64,000 nucleotides of DNA from Bdellovibrionales bacterium (GCA_016713585.1 JADJOV010000003.1:62001-126000); one strand, 5' to 3'; positions 21,301 to 33,853 are shown, numbered from the stretch's first letter. Translations and numbers: made by a program. Notes: generated by a model from the sequence alone, not told the origin.

Positions 21301-21793
21301 AAATTGTATTTTCGATTTCAGCTTCAAAGGCCAAGACGGTTTGATCTTTGATTGCTTCTAATTTGTAACCTGGAAATCCTGTGAAGAGCTCAACTGTTAA
21401 GGTGCTGGTGACGCTTGGTTTGTTGATTCGATTGGGCAAGACAAAAGTGGACATAGAGAGGCCATGTCGCGGCATTGAAACTTTCAGCGTGTAGAGGCCT
21501 ATCTTATTTTCAACTTTAGGAATGATGTGTTTGACGATTGTTTCTTTTTCTTTGTCATTTGTTGGTGTCAAGTCTTCGATTGAAAAAAACTTATTAGATT
21601 CAGTAGTCAATCGCTGCAAATCTACAGTATAATAGGACTCTGAGATTGGAAGAAATTCGCTATTTGAATAGGTAATGACCTGTCCCGGAGGAATCTGGAT
21701 TTCTTCCCCTTTTTCTTCCGACTTACAGCCGCTGAGTGCGATCGTCAAAGCCCCAACAAGGAGACCTGCGGATATTTTTGTTAGTGTTTTCAT
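15372..21793 (-). CDS. Giant modular lipoprotein, Ig/cadherin-like repeats and C-terminal propeller (one frameshift)
   Basis: This is one gene of about 2140 residues, read as 21793-17987 and 18185-15372. One base restored in the G4 run at 18259-18262 joins them (LSPPVLQDVLVFWSPLSQW). The start ATG at 21793 opens a signal ending ALSGC, a standard lipobox. About 230 helical residues follow, then repeated beta-sandwich modules of about 90 residues with cadherin/Ig-like junctions (DFNRSPIVES, EDINLPPEITLVNGSP, VVELNDPPVHVDSN, SYWPPQANVLV). Modules contain Asp-rich segments such as RSMDPEADFLVFRWSLDGK and TATDTNGDYLHYRWYLDGK, likely calcium sites. The last 250 residues look like a beta-propeller (IGDIAVNPTTKRLYVTV, ILDLAVDPAKNRVYALL). 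It is probably surface-exposed and adhesive, and it sits in the middle of the six-gene operon. Confidence 0.82.
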
Positions 21794-21839
21794 TCTCGTC
21801 GACTCTCTCTTTCTCTCTCTTAAAACGTTCTGGTGTTAG

Positions 21840-24800
21840 CTAGTAAAACAAGAAAAAAGTTCCCATTTGAATTCCACGGGCTGGCGATAGTCCAAGATGA
21901 CGTTTGGAAGTAATCATATAGTCCACTGTGGCGTCATTATTGATGTCGCCGGTTGTGATATTTCCAAGGAAGAAGTTGCTATTAGAGACTGGACTGGGTG
22001 CTTGAATAAAAAACGGACGAATTTGCCCGTTGGCTGATGTTGAAATCGAGTTTGTTGGATAATCTTCAACGGCCAAAAATGGTGTGTTGAAAGACTTGCT
22101 ACCAAACATAACAACGCCCTTTCCAGTGCCAGTGGTTGCTGCGATTGAATTATCCGAAGTATAAGAGCCCAAGAGGATATCATCGACACCATCACCATTG
22201 AAATCGCCTTTGCCTTTGCGGGCTGAGGAGACGCTATAGCCATACTTATCCGAAGCGCCCGCACCTAAAATTGTAAACTTTAAAGGCACTGGCTTCAAAC
22301 CCAAAGTGGTTGAACGAACGCAAGTGGCAGTGACTCCGGGGGTGCTGAGGGCCCCCTGGAATTTCCGTTCAAAAACTGTTAGAGGTGGTTCAGCTCCAGA
22401 GATAAAGGTCTGAATATTGAGTTTACTATCGGACCCTGCCAGAAAGTCCTGTTGAAACCAATCATTCAGATTGGGGTCATTATCCATGGGGCAGAGTGGG
22501 CCATACAGCAAGTACATTGTCCCATAAGAGAACGATCCGCCATAACCGTCGGGCAGAGCTTCGTTGGGGGTTGAAATCAGCAGATCTTCAAAACCATCTC
22601 CATTAACATCACCCGCGTTTGCAAAGGTGTTTCCCAATTGGCGGCTTGTGCTATTAGTGCCAAGAGTTTTGTTTTTTATTCCAGTTGAGGTCATCAAGGC
22701 GAGCGCCCTGAGCTTAGAATCGGCTCGAATTCCCATGGCCGGATCTGCCAAATCTGGATCGATGTTATAAGCATCGACGGGGCAGGAAAGTCCAGAACGT
22801 CGCCAATTGTAGTAGTCATCTCTCAGGCTCGCAACCAGGCCATTGGCTGAACCATAAAACATATAAATTCGCCCATAGTCACTTGGAGGTGTCGCCTTCG
22901 AATAACAAGAGATATCGTTGAAGAAAGGGGCGCCAACGAGGGCATCATCGTAACCATCTTTATCGAATTTTATCGACTGAACCGTTGCACCGAAGTCATG
23001 ACTGAGTCGCGAATAGCCAAAAGGAATATTTTCCCAGACTGGATTCCTAAAATAACCAACTTTGCAATCCGCGGCCTGACCAGCTGTGGCGCTGGGGATG
23101 CAAGGCTTAGTGGGTGCATCAAGGCGTTCGGTGTCGAGCATATCAATGGTGCCAGGGCCACCTTCGCTGAGATCCCCAGTCATAAGGCCACGAACAGCTG
23201 GAGTCTGATAGCCTTGGGCGGACCCATAGAAAACCCAAATCATTCCATGATCACTGACAGCTGATCCATTGAGACAGTCAGGATCGACGGTGCCGGCGCC
23301 ACAATTCCACCCACCTCCCGCGGCAACTCCGGATTCTGACGGGCGCAGAAAGGGGGCGAGAGGATCCGTGGTCCCTGGAGGATTCATTTTGGGGCTATCG
23401 GCGGCAGGGGCCCCGACCAGAAGGTCTTCAAAACCATCGTTATTGAAGTCCCCGGCAGTGATTTGATTTTTTTGAACCTGAGTTAAATAATTATAACCTC
23501 CATTGGTTATTCGGTATCCCATTGAGCCTAAGTTGACTTTTTGGTGATGAGCTGAGGATCGCCGGCACTGGGAGCAAAGGTTGGATCAATAACATTCAGG
23601 AGTCCACCGGAGCCACCATAGAAAATTGCCAGAGTCGGTCCATAGGAGGACATAAAAACGACGTCCCCGTAGCCATCCCCATTGACATCGCCGGCGCCCA
23701 CAGCTTTTTCAAACCAAAGGGCGGCCAAGCTATTCGGGCGATTGATCTTTTTGGCGTCAATATTTTTGGTTTTGTGATTCCAGTAGCCGGGGTGACGGAG
23801 GGGTAACAGAGGCTATCTGCCTGGGTGGCCAGAAATATGGAAGTCTTGTTACTGAGGCAAAAAGATGTTGTAATCAACCCATTCGGGCTTCCAAAATATA
23901 TGGCCGCATCGACCTTTTTGGTTCCATCTGTTAGATAAGAAGTAATTTTTCCGACGGCATCATCATAGCCGTCGCCATTGATATCCCCAACCAAAGTTGA
24001 ATCACCAACCCCGTAATCAGAAAACGAATTGATACTTTCTGAAAGGACAAGGCTGTTTCCGGCGCCGTCAGAGGTACTGCTCATAATTGCGGGTAACGCA
24101 AAGCCATTTGATACGAAACCTAAGATAGTTCCTACGGAAGGTGAATGGGAGCCATCATAGGGACTTCCAGCAAAGACATCAGCCAGGGGCCATGTTGTCG
24201 GCGGGGTTGCGGGAGTATCTGTATAGGGACTGTAGGTTAAATAATCTCCATTAAAGTCGCCCGCAGTCACTGCAAAACCCAATTTGTCATTAGCAGAGGT
24301 TTCACTACCATAGAGTTTCTTAAGACTTGAGCTGAGGCCGGCGTTTCTCTGGCTTGGAAAGACCAAAACGGAGCCAGAATTGCTTCCGACAGTTGCGTCG
24401 CCAGAGGCGCCTACGATTAAATCTTTGAGCCCATCGCCGGTGACATCAGCCACCGCAATTTGATTTTGAGTCGCTGCTAAGTTAGTATTGCTTGAAAGGG
24501 AGTTCGATCTCAGAAGACTTGGCATACAAATCGTCTTGTCGCCCAGGGCATTATATCCAGTGCAATTCACAACATTAATGCTGTAGTCAGAGATTGGATC
24601 CGGCGACCCTGAATTGGGGATATTATAGAGGTCATTGGCAGTAAAGGACCTCAAGCGATTTCCAAAGAACTGCCAGAGGTGACCCACACTTGTCTTGCCT
24701 GCGGCGGCGATATTTGAAGATGATGCTGCGACGATAACCTCTGCAAATCCGTCTCCGTTGGGGTCCGAGTAAAAACCGTAAGGGACCAGAGGGTCGGGGA

Positions 24801-27198
24801 TATGATTATTGTATCTTAACTGAATGGCTTCATCGACATTTGTCGTGCTTGCAATATATCGAGATTGATCTCCGGCTAGAGCGACAGCGCTACCAAAATA
24901 GCGAGCCTCCGAATCACGAGGAAAAAGAAGCGAATAAGAATTCTGGTCCGCCAGGCAGGAAAAGTGTTTATTTGCGGTCATTCCGCGATTGCCACAGGAC
25001 CACCAGAGGGTGCGGTCAATGGGAACATCATAATCAGTCGAAGTTGCAGGGGTGCCTCGGCTATAACCATAGTAAAGAAAAGCAGCTCCGACGCTAGTCG
25101 TTTTTTGTGGCCAACCATAATAGTTGGTGGCGTCGCCCATGGAATGGCCACTGACAACCCAACCTCCGCCGGCCGGGGTCACATTGGAATTGCTTGCTGT
25201 TGTTCCAATGCTTGCCTTTGTAAGACTTGAATTGACGTAGTCTATGTACTTAAAACCGGGGGCGCCAATCACAAGTTCAGAACCGCCGGCAAGGGTCCCG
25301 TCGGCCAGGCGAATTCGGTTTCGTCCGTCTACATCACCATTTCCAGCAATAGACCAGCCAAAAAGCATTCCACTTTCGGGAATTGGTGGATAAATGGGAA
25401 TTTCACGAATTTGAGCTCCATTGTAGTCTGCTTTTCCAAGCCCAAATTTTGACCCCACAAAAACGTCGACGAAACCGACATTTGGTAAGAATCCGCTATT
25501 GGCCCCATAACCTGTCACCGGACCTGCCCATGGGGCATAGGGCGCCCCGATCGCGATATCTTGATAGCCATTGGAGTCGAAGTCGCCAATAAAGGCGACG
25601 GTTTGCCCAAAACGCCAATTGGAACCTTGCGGCGCATTTCCGCTAGAGTTTGTGTAAGGCGCATAAGGGACTCCGCCGGTCAGGGAACTCGGAATATTTG
25701 ATGGATCGTGCCGAATAAGAACTCCAACACAGGTTGAACCTTCGACAAGGCCGTCACAGGATTCGCTATTAATCGGCATATCCCGCATGTGGGCCGCGGA
25801 TTTAAGCCCTTGACTGCTTCCAAAAAACACAAAGGCAGCACCAATTTTGTAGCCGCTTTGATAATAGCCAGGAGCACCAACCAGCAGATCATCGCAAGCT
25901 GCATTTCCAAGCTTATCTCCATTGAGATTTCCCGCGGCTAAAGAAAAACCGAAATACATGTGATCTAGAAAATCATCCATCGTAATCACTTGGGGATCGG
26001 TTCCGCGGATGAGTGGATTTAAAACGGGTTCTGGAGTCTTTTGCAAAACATAGAGATCACCAACTTTTTTAGAATAATAGATAATCACCGCTCCGGCTTC
26101 TGGGGCGGAGACACCATATTGAAGTAAGGACATTGACGGAACCCCAACTGCTAAGTCTTTAGCTCCGTCGCAATTAAAGTCGCCACTCGCAAGTGCTTGC
26201 CCAAAATAGGATGCGCCTTGGGGAACCGTGGTGACTGGGGGCTTTTCAAAAACGCTCGGGATTCCTTTAATAAAAGTTGTTAAACCAGACACGGTTTTGA
26301 CTTCGGCCGCCGCCCCAGTTCCATATTCGAATTTGAGACTGATATTTTCGATCTTCCCGATTGGGAGGCCTGCACTTGCTGAAAAAGTTAAAGTGCCATC
26401 GCCTTGGAGCGGGTCAGAAATGGGATTGTTATTCCAAAAAACCTGGGTCTTAAATCCACTCGTCTGATGGTTGGCATCAGGAGTGATACTGATGGTTACA
26501 TAAGGCAGAGCTCCAATGGAAATGGCGGGTATATTATAAACCGGCGTTGCAAAAGATGTCTCGCTGGTGAGCGATAAGGTCTTCGAAATAAGTTCAGTTT
26601 CGCCCTCGCGGTATTTGACTGAAACATTAACGTAGTAAGTTTTCGAAGGCGCTACGTTTGGAATATTATAGCTCTTATTGGTGGTTGCGGTGGTGGGAGT
26701 TGTCCAATTTGAAGTTGTTTGCGCCGTTGGGGCTGCATCAACACCCAAAAAGACAAGGTAGCTCACAGGTTGTTGCTCATAATCCCAAACAGCTTGAATG
26801 ACTCCGGCGGCAGGGGAGGTTATTTCTTTTATTCCCGTAAATCGAGCCCAAGTTTTGACCGTGATCTCTTTTTGTAGACCGAACTTTTCGGCCCCTGTGG
26901 AACCCACGACTTTAAACGTATAATTCGTACTTGGCTGTAGATTTTCAATTGTAATGCTATCAAAAATTGTTTTTTGAAGTGCTGTCGAACTACTGGCTTC
27001 GTATATCTCGTAGTCAACCACTGAACTGTTTTTGGTCCAACGAAGCAAAACCGCTGTCGGTGAGATCGCTTGGGCCGAAATGATCCCTTCAAAATTGGCA
27101 GTGAGGGAGCCCGATTGCACCCCTCCGCCTGAACAGCCAGCCAAAGCGATGACGGCCAGTCCAATCAAAGCTAGTATGTTAAAACGTCCCAGATTCAT
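21840..27198 (-). CDS. FN3/FG-GAP integrin-like giant lipoprotein, copy 2 (two frameshifts)
   Basis: This reads as one protein of about 1786 residues, split as 27198-23740, 23770-23528 and 23539-21840. One base restored in T4 at 23770-23773 and one in T5 at 23538-23542 make it continuous. The ATG at 27198 follows GGAG by good spacing and opens a lipoprotein signal (LIGLAVIALAGC). Two fibronectin-III-like domains come first (SPTAVLLRWTKNSSVVDYE, LQPSTNYTFKVVG). About 14 FG-GAP/EF-type repeats follow (SGDFNCDGAKDLAVG, VGDINGDGYDDAVG, AGDVNGDGFEDLLIS), each with a DxNxDGxxD calcium loop, forming one or more integrin-alpha-like propellers. The gene upstream encodes a paralogue with the same order. 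The likely role is calcium-dependent surface adhesion. Confidence 0.86.
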
Positions 27199-27225
27199 AG
27201 CCGCTCCAGTGTTTCAATCCAAAAC

Positions 27226-30200
27226 TCAGTACAGAATATAAAGCACTCCAGTTGAAGTCGCTGATTTACCATCTGACGTGTGAAGATCCCTTCCGACTCC
27301 TCCAACTAGCAAGTCAATCAACCCATCGCCATTTATGTCCCCGGCTGAATTCTGATTTATATGTGTATTTTCCGATTCGACGGCGTCGGGCAGGAAAATC
27401 TGATAGGGCTCGCACACAGGACTAACCCCGCCATAGCATTTCGGGTAGGGCGAGACGGCGACAGCGTTGATTTGAATGCCACTAGCAGAACCAAAAAAAA
27501 TGGTCGTATGTCCAGTTTCTGGAATAACTACACTGAGGGTTGAATCTGCATTGGGAGTATTGATGGCGACATATGCGAATCCGTCATTGTTAAAATCTCC
27601 CACAGCTGTTAATCCCCAGCCAAAAAGGTCAGTTGCAGCTAGACCGCTCGGACGAATAATCTGGGGCCTTGGCTGTGCAAGATTTTCAATTTGAAGGTTG
27701 TTGACCATAGTTGGGAAGAAGTAATCTTTTGACGTCAAATCTGATCCGCCGTAGTAAGCGATCTTTCCGCCGATGGTTTGGCCGTAGAATACATAAACAA
27801 CAGAAGTCGAGCTATTCATCCCCCCCGTTGAGATCACAATATCGTCATACTGATCCCCATTGATATCGCCCGCGCTAACAATTTGAGATCCAAACCTCTG
27901 GAAGACCTCGGCGACGGAAGCGACCCTCGGAACGAGTGTTTGTAGAATTTCGCCTTTTATTCCTGTCAGAGAACCCTCATAAACGTAGACCGCCCCATCA
28001 TACCAATAAGTGACGTCTGGAGTTGCAGAGGCCACACCAACAGAATTGGCATCAATTTCAGAAATAAGAAGTCGATCAAATTGGGGCTGGGTTGGCCCAC
28101 TTTTCTTACGAACAGAGGCGAGGGCTACACCGAAGCCATTGCTATCAGAGTTATGGGGTAATCCGACAACTTGCACCTTACAGGCAAAGGGTGTCACAGT
28201 TGCGCAGGGATCTACCACGGCAATATCAACAGGCACTCCTGCGGAGGTCGCGGTGATTCTCCCGGTCAGGCGATTGACTTGCGGGCCTTGAATTGATCCG
28301 TAAACAATAACGACTCGGCCATACTGGTTAGCGCCGACATAAAGACTTCCGGTTGAAGCGCTGCCAATTGAGAAAGTCGCGCTATAAATCGGAATAGCAA
28401 GGTCGTCATAACCGTCACCGTTGAAATCCCCACTGACAACTGCATTCTGAGACCCATCATAGGTCGTGGATTGCGCAGCAACCGGGTTGGGTCCAAGCAG
28501 AGACGAGAAGTCTATAGTGGTTGGGCCTCCTCCGATACTTGCAAACTTAAGAGGCCCTTTTCCAATCGGAGAAATCGCCGGTACTTGGGATGCCACGAGG
28601 CCCGAGGAAGAGCCATAATACAAATAAGACCCGAGACTTCCGATAACAAGAACATCATCGTAGCCGTCTCCATTTATATCCCCAGCAGGAAAAAACGCTT
28701 TACCAAAGGAAGGGTCATTTGAAAGCGAAATTAAGAGTGGCTGATTCCCCGAGGCCGTAATCGAAGGAGAGGGAGTTTTGATCAATCCCTGTTGATTGCC
28801 ATAATAAACAACTAATTTCCAGGCCCCGTTGGCGTCAATATGGGTGACCACATCGGCATAGCCATCCCCATTGATATCGCCGATCACTTTTCCTTGTTCG
28901 AAGTGGTAGCTTCCTTCGAGCCCTAAGTTTGGACTTATTGTTTTTGCAGGAGTGTTTTCGGATGGGTTAAATCCAGAATTGCTATTGAAAATATAAGCGG
29001 CACCTGTGGCAGGGGCAGGAACTGCATTTCCAGGGGCAGACGCGACGAGGTCGCCCTCTTCGTCATTGTTGAATGATCCTCCTGCAATTCCGCCAAGTCC
29101 GAAATTTCCATCGGCTGTCACAGAAAGTGGATAAAAAATCGAAGGTCCGTAGGGGCTCAATCCGCCCGAGTACCAGGTGCAGTTTGATACGCAGGCCAAA
29201 TCGAGTTCCGTTCCATAGGATCTCTGAGGCGCCAAAATAGGTGTGGCCCCTTCAAAGCCGAAGGTGGATAAGTCCGCTCGGAAAAGGTAAATACTTCCTG
29301 CATTTGCTAAGGTTCCGATACCATCTGATTTAGGAATCGATCGATAGGGGGCTGAAATCGCAACCATTTTCATAACTTCTTCATCAAGTGATTGTCCATA
29401 ATTTCTTGGAAGTGCACCCATTGTTTTGCCAAATTGCACCGAACTTTCCGGAGGAGACATCGTTAGTTTTTGATTCAAGCAATGGTAACGGCCACCTGTA
29501 GATTTGTTCGCATTGAGTCTATCGCAGGGAACATTGTTCACGGCCTCGATGCTGTGAGCTCCAGCGATGTTTCCAAAGACTCCCTGAATTCCACCGCTAA
29601 AATAATCGGTGGCAAGTGGTGTGACATAGTAGCTATAGACGGCTCCAGCGTCGCCGAAAGTGTTACCTCCATAGATTACATCAGCAAGGGAGCGCCAACG
29701 AAAAGAGACCCAGCAATTTCGGGAAGTTCGCTCGCGCTATCTGATGGATTGATTTGATATTCCAAATTGGATAACCATTGAGGTTTTTCACGCCAAGCAA
29801 GGAGGCGCCATAATAAGAAGAGGTTCCGGCCAACTCCGTGGGGTAGTGCTCCAGACAAGTCCACGAAGGAATTTGCTGTTTGTCTCCCGTGGTCGCCTGA
29901 ACTCCAGCTTTGCAAGTGAAGATAGATCCTCGGTTCGAGCTTCGCCCAGGGGAGCCAATGACCAGGTCATCACATTTTGTAAGATCGTAACCTTTTCGTG
30001 GTGGTGGCTCGGTAGTACGATAAACAACTCCGCCTGGGTTTCCGTTCACACACTTTCTGGAGTCATAGAGCACGCCAAGGGCTTTTCCGAAACTATCTGA
30101 AGTCAAGAGGGGTGCCGCACCAGCAGAAGTAATTCCGGAATCATTATACGAAATACCCGCGTGACTGCCAGTTGTGCCAGGGGTAAAGACCTGTTGAGCT

Positions 30201-31937
30201 TCCACGATAAACTAGGAGATCAGAAACCAATGCCACAGCAGGGACCGTGACGTTTTTTTCAGCTGCAACGGCGAGTTCGTCATAACCATCATTATTGAAG
30301 TCCCCGGCCACCAAGGCCTTTGCAAAGCCAGAAGTATTATTGTATCCGGAGGGGACGGTCATCCGAACCACTCGACAAGAGTTAGAGGTTGGATCACAGG
30401 TGAATTCATTTTCTCCCGCGCTGCTGCCGCCGGATCCTGTCACCAGCCCCTGGGATGCAGCACCATAGGCCACATAGAAAGAGCCGTCGCTATTTCCAAT
30501 CGCAAGGTCGTCGCAGGATTTGATTGTCTTTTTTGTGTCACTTGCGGAATCACGATATGTATAAAATAAAGAATTGCAAGAACCTCCAAGTTCTGGGGCT
30601 TGGCGCTTATAGCAATCACCGTTGAAGTTTCCAACCGCCAAAACCGTTCCGACTTGGGTCAAATCTTTGGCGGGTGGGTACGAAATAAGGACTGGATTTG
30701 GATAGCTATTTGTTGTAGCCGGGGCTATGTCAGTCTTAAGTTCTGCCGGGCAAACCATTGGATCTCCGAGACTGTCATAACAAGGACCCGCAGATCGATA
30801 CCCGTAATATACAATAACTCCGCCGGCCTCAGTGTAATGACTGGTCGATGGAGTGATCACAGCACTTGGAAGCGAAATAGCCAAGTCCATAAGGCCATCA
30901 CAGTTAAAGTCGCCAGAGACCACCTGCTTGCCAATATTTTGTTTTCCATACCCCCCATTCATGAGATCTGGAACAATGGGTCCTTTTGATCCCGCGGAAT
31001 TGAGTGTTCGAACTTTGACCGTTGTTTTCGGTGCTGATCCGGATATTCCCACTTCGACTTGGGCAATCTTACTTTGGTCGATGACCTTACTATAGTATTG
31101 TTTATTTCCTTCGGCGGTGGCTGCAAAAGCGCGGAAGGATCCGTTGCCAACTCGTGAGGCCACGCGCACATTAGTATCGAGCTCATAAACTTCCGTTGTA
31201 TATGTGGCAGCGCCTCCAGTTGTCCAAAACCACGGAAAAACTCCAGGGGCAACCGAATTCACCGAAACAGATGGCAGATTTTCTAACTGTGAGGTCATTT
31301 GCTGACAGTGGGCGAGAGCATTGATTTCAGCCTCGGCTGTCGCCACAGGTTCTATTGTTTGATCCTCATAATTTGCCTGGATGTAAAAGCAATAGGTTTC
31401 ACCCGGAGTTAAGTCAGAAACTGTGTATTGATTCAGGCCCTTTGCCGTGCCTGCTGCAGTTGTTAGATTCCAGGTCGAGGATGATTTTTTAGTAAACATC
31501 TTGTAGTTGACGTTGCTGCCATTCAAAGACCAAGTCAGGTTGACCTCGGTGGGACTCTTTAAGGTCACTCCGCCTGAGGTGAGCCCAGCAAAACTTGACA
31601 TGGTGGTGACTACTTGGGTTCCGCCAACCTCTTCTTCGGCTGACGAAGAGGTTACTCCCGTGACACGAAAGGTGTAGCTGGTGGCTGGGGTTAAACTGCC
31701 TATAACTGTGTTCGAAAAGGTTTCTGTCTTAAGTGCAGTGACCGAGCCCGCAGAATAGACCTTGTAAGACGAATAATCAGAGTCCAAATCCCAACTCAAT
31801 CTCACGCTCGTGGGACTTAGCACCTCGATTGACTTGAGTCCTTGAAAAGAAGAAATCAAGCTTGTGCCTTGGACCCCCGCTTGCATGCAAGAAAGGCTAG
31901 ACAAAGTGATTATTATTAGCAGTCCTCTTGTAATCAT
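27226..31937 (-). CDS. FN3/FG-GAP integrin-like giant lipoprotein, copy 1 (three frameshifts)
   Basis: A protein of about 1570 residues, split as 31973-30144, 30205-29681, 29770-29676 and 29690-27226. Indels in runs near 30177 (A3), 29753-29755 (T3) and 29688-29690 (G3) account for the breaks. For example, GAPLADVIYGGNTFGDAGAVY is continuous after one C is added. I chose the ATG at 31937 (MITRGLLIIITLSSLSC, lipobox LSSLSC, GAGG upstream) over a TTG at 31973. Two FN3-like domains (SPTSVRLSWDLDSDYSSYK, LTPATSYTFRVTG) precede about 11 FG-GAP repeats (AGDFNNDGYDELAVAA, IGDINGDGYADVV, AGDINGDGYDDVLV). It is a paralogue of the next protein downstream, 27 bases away. The likely role is surface adhesion or partner binding. 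Confidence 0.84.
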
Positions 31938-31982
31938 CAAACTGGCAACCTCTACCTTTTCAAAAATCCTCAATCAAAGATT

Positions 31983-33767
31983 TTATGCCGCAACAAACGA
32001 AGAATCATCTTTCGCATTCTGACTCATCAGTTGTGAAATTGTTTTACCCTCCATCAGAAGAGTCGCATTGACAGCCTGTCGTATGAGTCGCTGAGTCGAC
32101 AAAGAGACTTTCTTTGGCTGTTCCTTTATATAGCTGAGATCTTTTTCAATCATTTTTGCACGTTTCTCAGGCAGGGCTTTCAAACAATGGAAGCGAACTT
32201 CGGAGGACGCATGAAACAGCGAAGCCGTCAGGATTTTCATGTCGATAGCAGAGAATGATTCGGTCAAAATGTCGACAGGGACGTGGATCAAATCACTGAA
32301 AACCAAATAGACGTTTCGAAGGTTTTCATATTCAACAGGATTGTCGATTGATAGTTTTTGCAAAAAATTAAACTCCGATTGGACATCAAGTTGTTGGAGC
32401 AAATCAATGAGGAAGGAGACTCCACCTAAAGTTCTCGTTGGGCTTTCCTTCAGTGTTCTGAATCGCGCTTTCATCTGTTCGGAGAGTTTCTTGACCTTCT
32501 CATAGTCGATCTCCCTGACTTTGGTTAACTGAATCAGTGTGGCCTGCTGAAGGTCTTCTGATAAGGCTTCAAGCAAAGAGGATTTTTCCGAGGATTCCAA
32601 GTAGGCACAAATCACAGCCAGATCTTGAGGGGATTCTTTTTGAATAATATTTTTGAGATCTTCCTGAGGAATTTTTGCAATGAATGAAAACGGATTATCA
32701 AGGTCTCCTTCTGTTAATTCAAGATATCTTGCAACAACATTCTTTTGGCAATGTTCGAAGGAAGCCAGGACTTCCTTCGTCGTTGGTTTTGTTGCGAGGG
32801 TCACCATCAAACTGCCTATTTTTGACCAAATCCGATGACTCATACCCCGAAAGAGTTCCTTAGATTCTTCCCATCCCAAGTGATCGAGAACAGCGACGAC
32901 ATGATTTTGATGCCCCTTTTCAAACTGCTCTTCAAGAGACTTAGACGCTGCTTCTGGAAACCTCTGAGCAATCCGCACCAAAGATTTCTTTCGTTCATAA
33001 AGTTCAACAAGGTCTCGATCAGTTTCAGAGGTGGGAGCGACCGTGGCTTCTTCAATGACATCAAGGCGTCGCGCGGGCGAAAGCACAGCCGATTGACTCG
33101 CGGATTGATCCGGTTGTGATGGTGAGTGATCAGGAGCTTTTTGCGTATTTAGCTTGCTATTGAGATTGAGTTCTTTTCGTTTTTGAATTGCAAAAACTAA
33201 AAGACCCAGGGCGAGCAAGGATACGATGATGACAAGGGCCCACATCCGCCAACTCAGTTCTGGCAAAAGATCGGGCTCTGGGAGTTTTTCCTTTGGAATC
33301 AGTACCGCCCGCGAAACCGTCACGATATCACCAGCCGATTCATCCATATGTAAGCGCATTTGAATCAAAGCCTTGGCCGCTTCTTCTTTCTCTTTCGAGA
33401 CTGCGTCGTCGATCAAGAGCTGCACTGCAATTTTATTTCGAAGGCCATGGAGCTTATTCGACATTCCCATATTTTCTGGCAGCACTAAACCTGCGACCCC
33501 TGGCAAATTCATATTTTCCATTTGGGTCTCGAGAGCGTCGAGAGCTTTCTGATCCTGATTGATATCCACGGAAACCACAACTGAATACTCGTTGGGACGA
33601 AATACATTATTGAGAGCACTCCGTACTCGCGATTCATAAATCTGCTCAAGCACCCCAGATTCCTCGCGGTAGGTTGATTGAGCCTGCGCGGCCTTAGGCC
33701 CCATCATGGTGCTAACCGCGACAACCATTAGAAATAAAATAACTACTTTGTTGTTAATCGCATTCAT
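31983..33767 (-). CDS. FliF-like/FliG-like hybrid inner-membrane protein
   Basis: A 594-residue protein from an ATG at 33767 with AAGAGG nine bases upstream. After a signal-like helix (VVILFLMVVAVSTMMG) comes a periplasmic domain of about 150 residues resembling the second half of FliF/YscJ ring proteins: YESRVRSALNNVF, YSVVVSVDINQDQ, KIAVQLLIDDAVSKE and DIVTVSRAVLI. One membrane helix (about 178-200, MWALVIIVSLLALGLLVF) leads to a cytoplasmic part of about 390 residues. Its last 100 (FSDLIHVPVDILTESFSAID, ALPEKRAKMIEKDL, QRLIRQAVNATLLMEGK) align by eye without gaps to the FliG C-terminal domain, with FliG-like helices before it. In flagella these functions belong to two proteins. The charged FliG torque residues are not clearly kept. 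It heads the giant-lipoprotein operon. Confidence 0.72.
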   Translation of the reverse strand: MNAINNKVVILFLMVVAVSTMMGPKAAQAQSTYREESGVLEQIYESRVRSALNNVFRPNEYSVVVSVDINQDQKALDALETQMENMNLPGVAGLVLPENMGMSNKLHGLRNKIAVQLLIDDAVSKEKEEAAKALIQMRLHMDESAGDIVTVSRAVLIPKEKLPEPDLLPELSWRMWALVIIVSLLALGLLVFAIQKRKELNLNSKLNTQKAPDHSPSQPDQSASQSAVLSPARRLDVIEEATVAPTSETDRDLVELYERKKSLVRIAQRFPEAASKSLEEQFEKGHQNHVVAVLDHLGWEESKELFRGMSHRIWSKIGSLMVTLATKPTTKEVLASFEHCQKNVVARYLELTEGDLDNPFSFIAKIPQEDLKNIIQKESPQDLAVICAYLESSEKSSLLEALSEDLQQATLIQLTKVREIDYEKVKKLSEQMKARFRTLKESPTRTLGGVSFLIDLLQQLDVQSEFNFLQKLSIDNPVEYENLRNVYLVFSDLIHVPVDILTESFSAIDMKILTASLFHASSEVRFHCLKALPEKRAKMIEKDLSYIKEQPKKVSLSTQRLIRQAVNATLLMEGKTISQLMSQNAKDDSSFVAA

Positions 33768-33853
33768 CTCAAAAAACCTCTTCACCTTTGTACGATTCCA
33801 AAAACTTTTTGTACTCAATTCCGTGCATCTTGCACATTTCTGTTACACTGGAC

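Noticed and set aside
15372..31973. Long alternative-frame open reading frames on the plus strand across the giant lipoprotein genes
   Set aside because: They are antisense shadows of strongly coding minus-strand frames with repeats and domain motifs; none has a ribosome site or a recognisable product.
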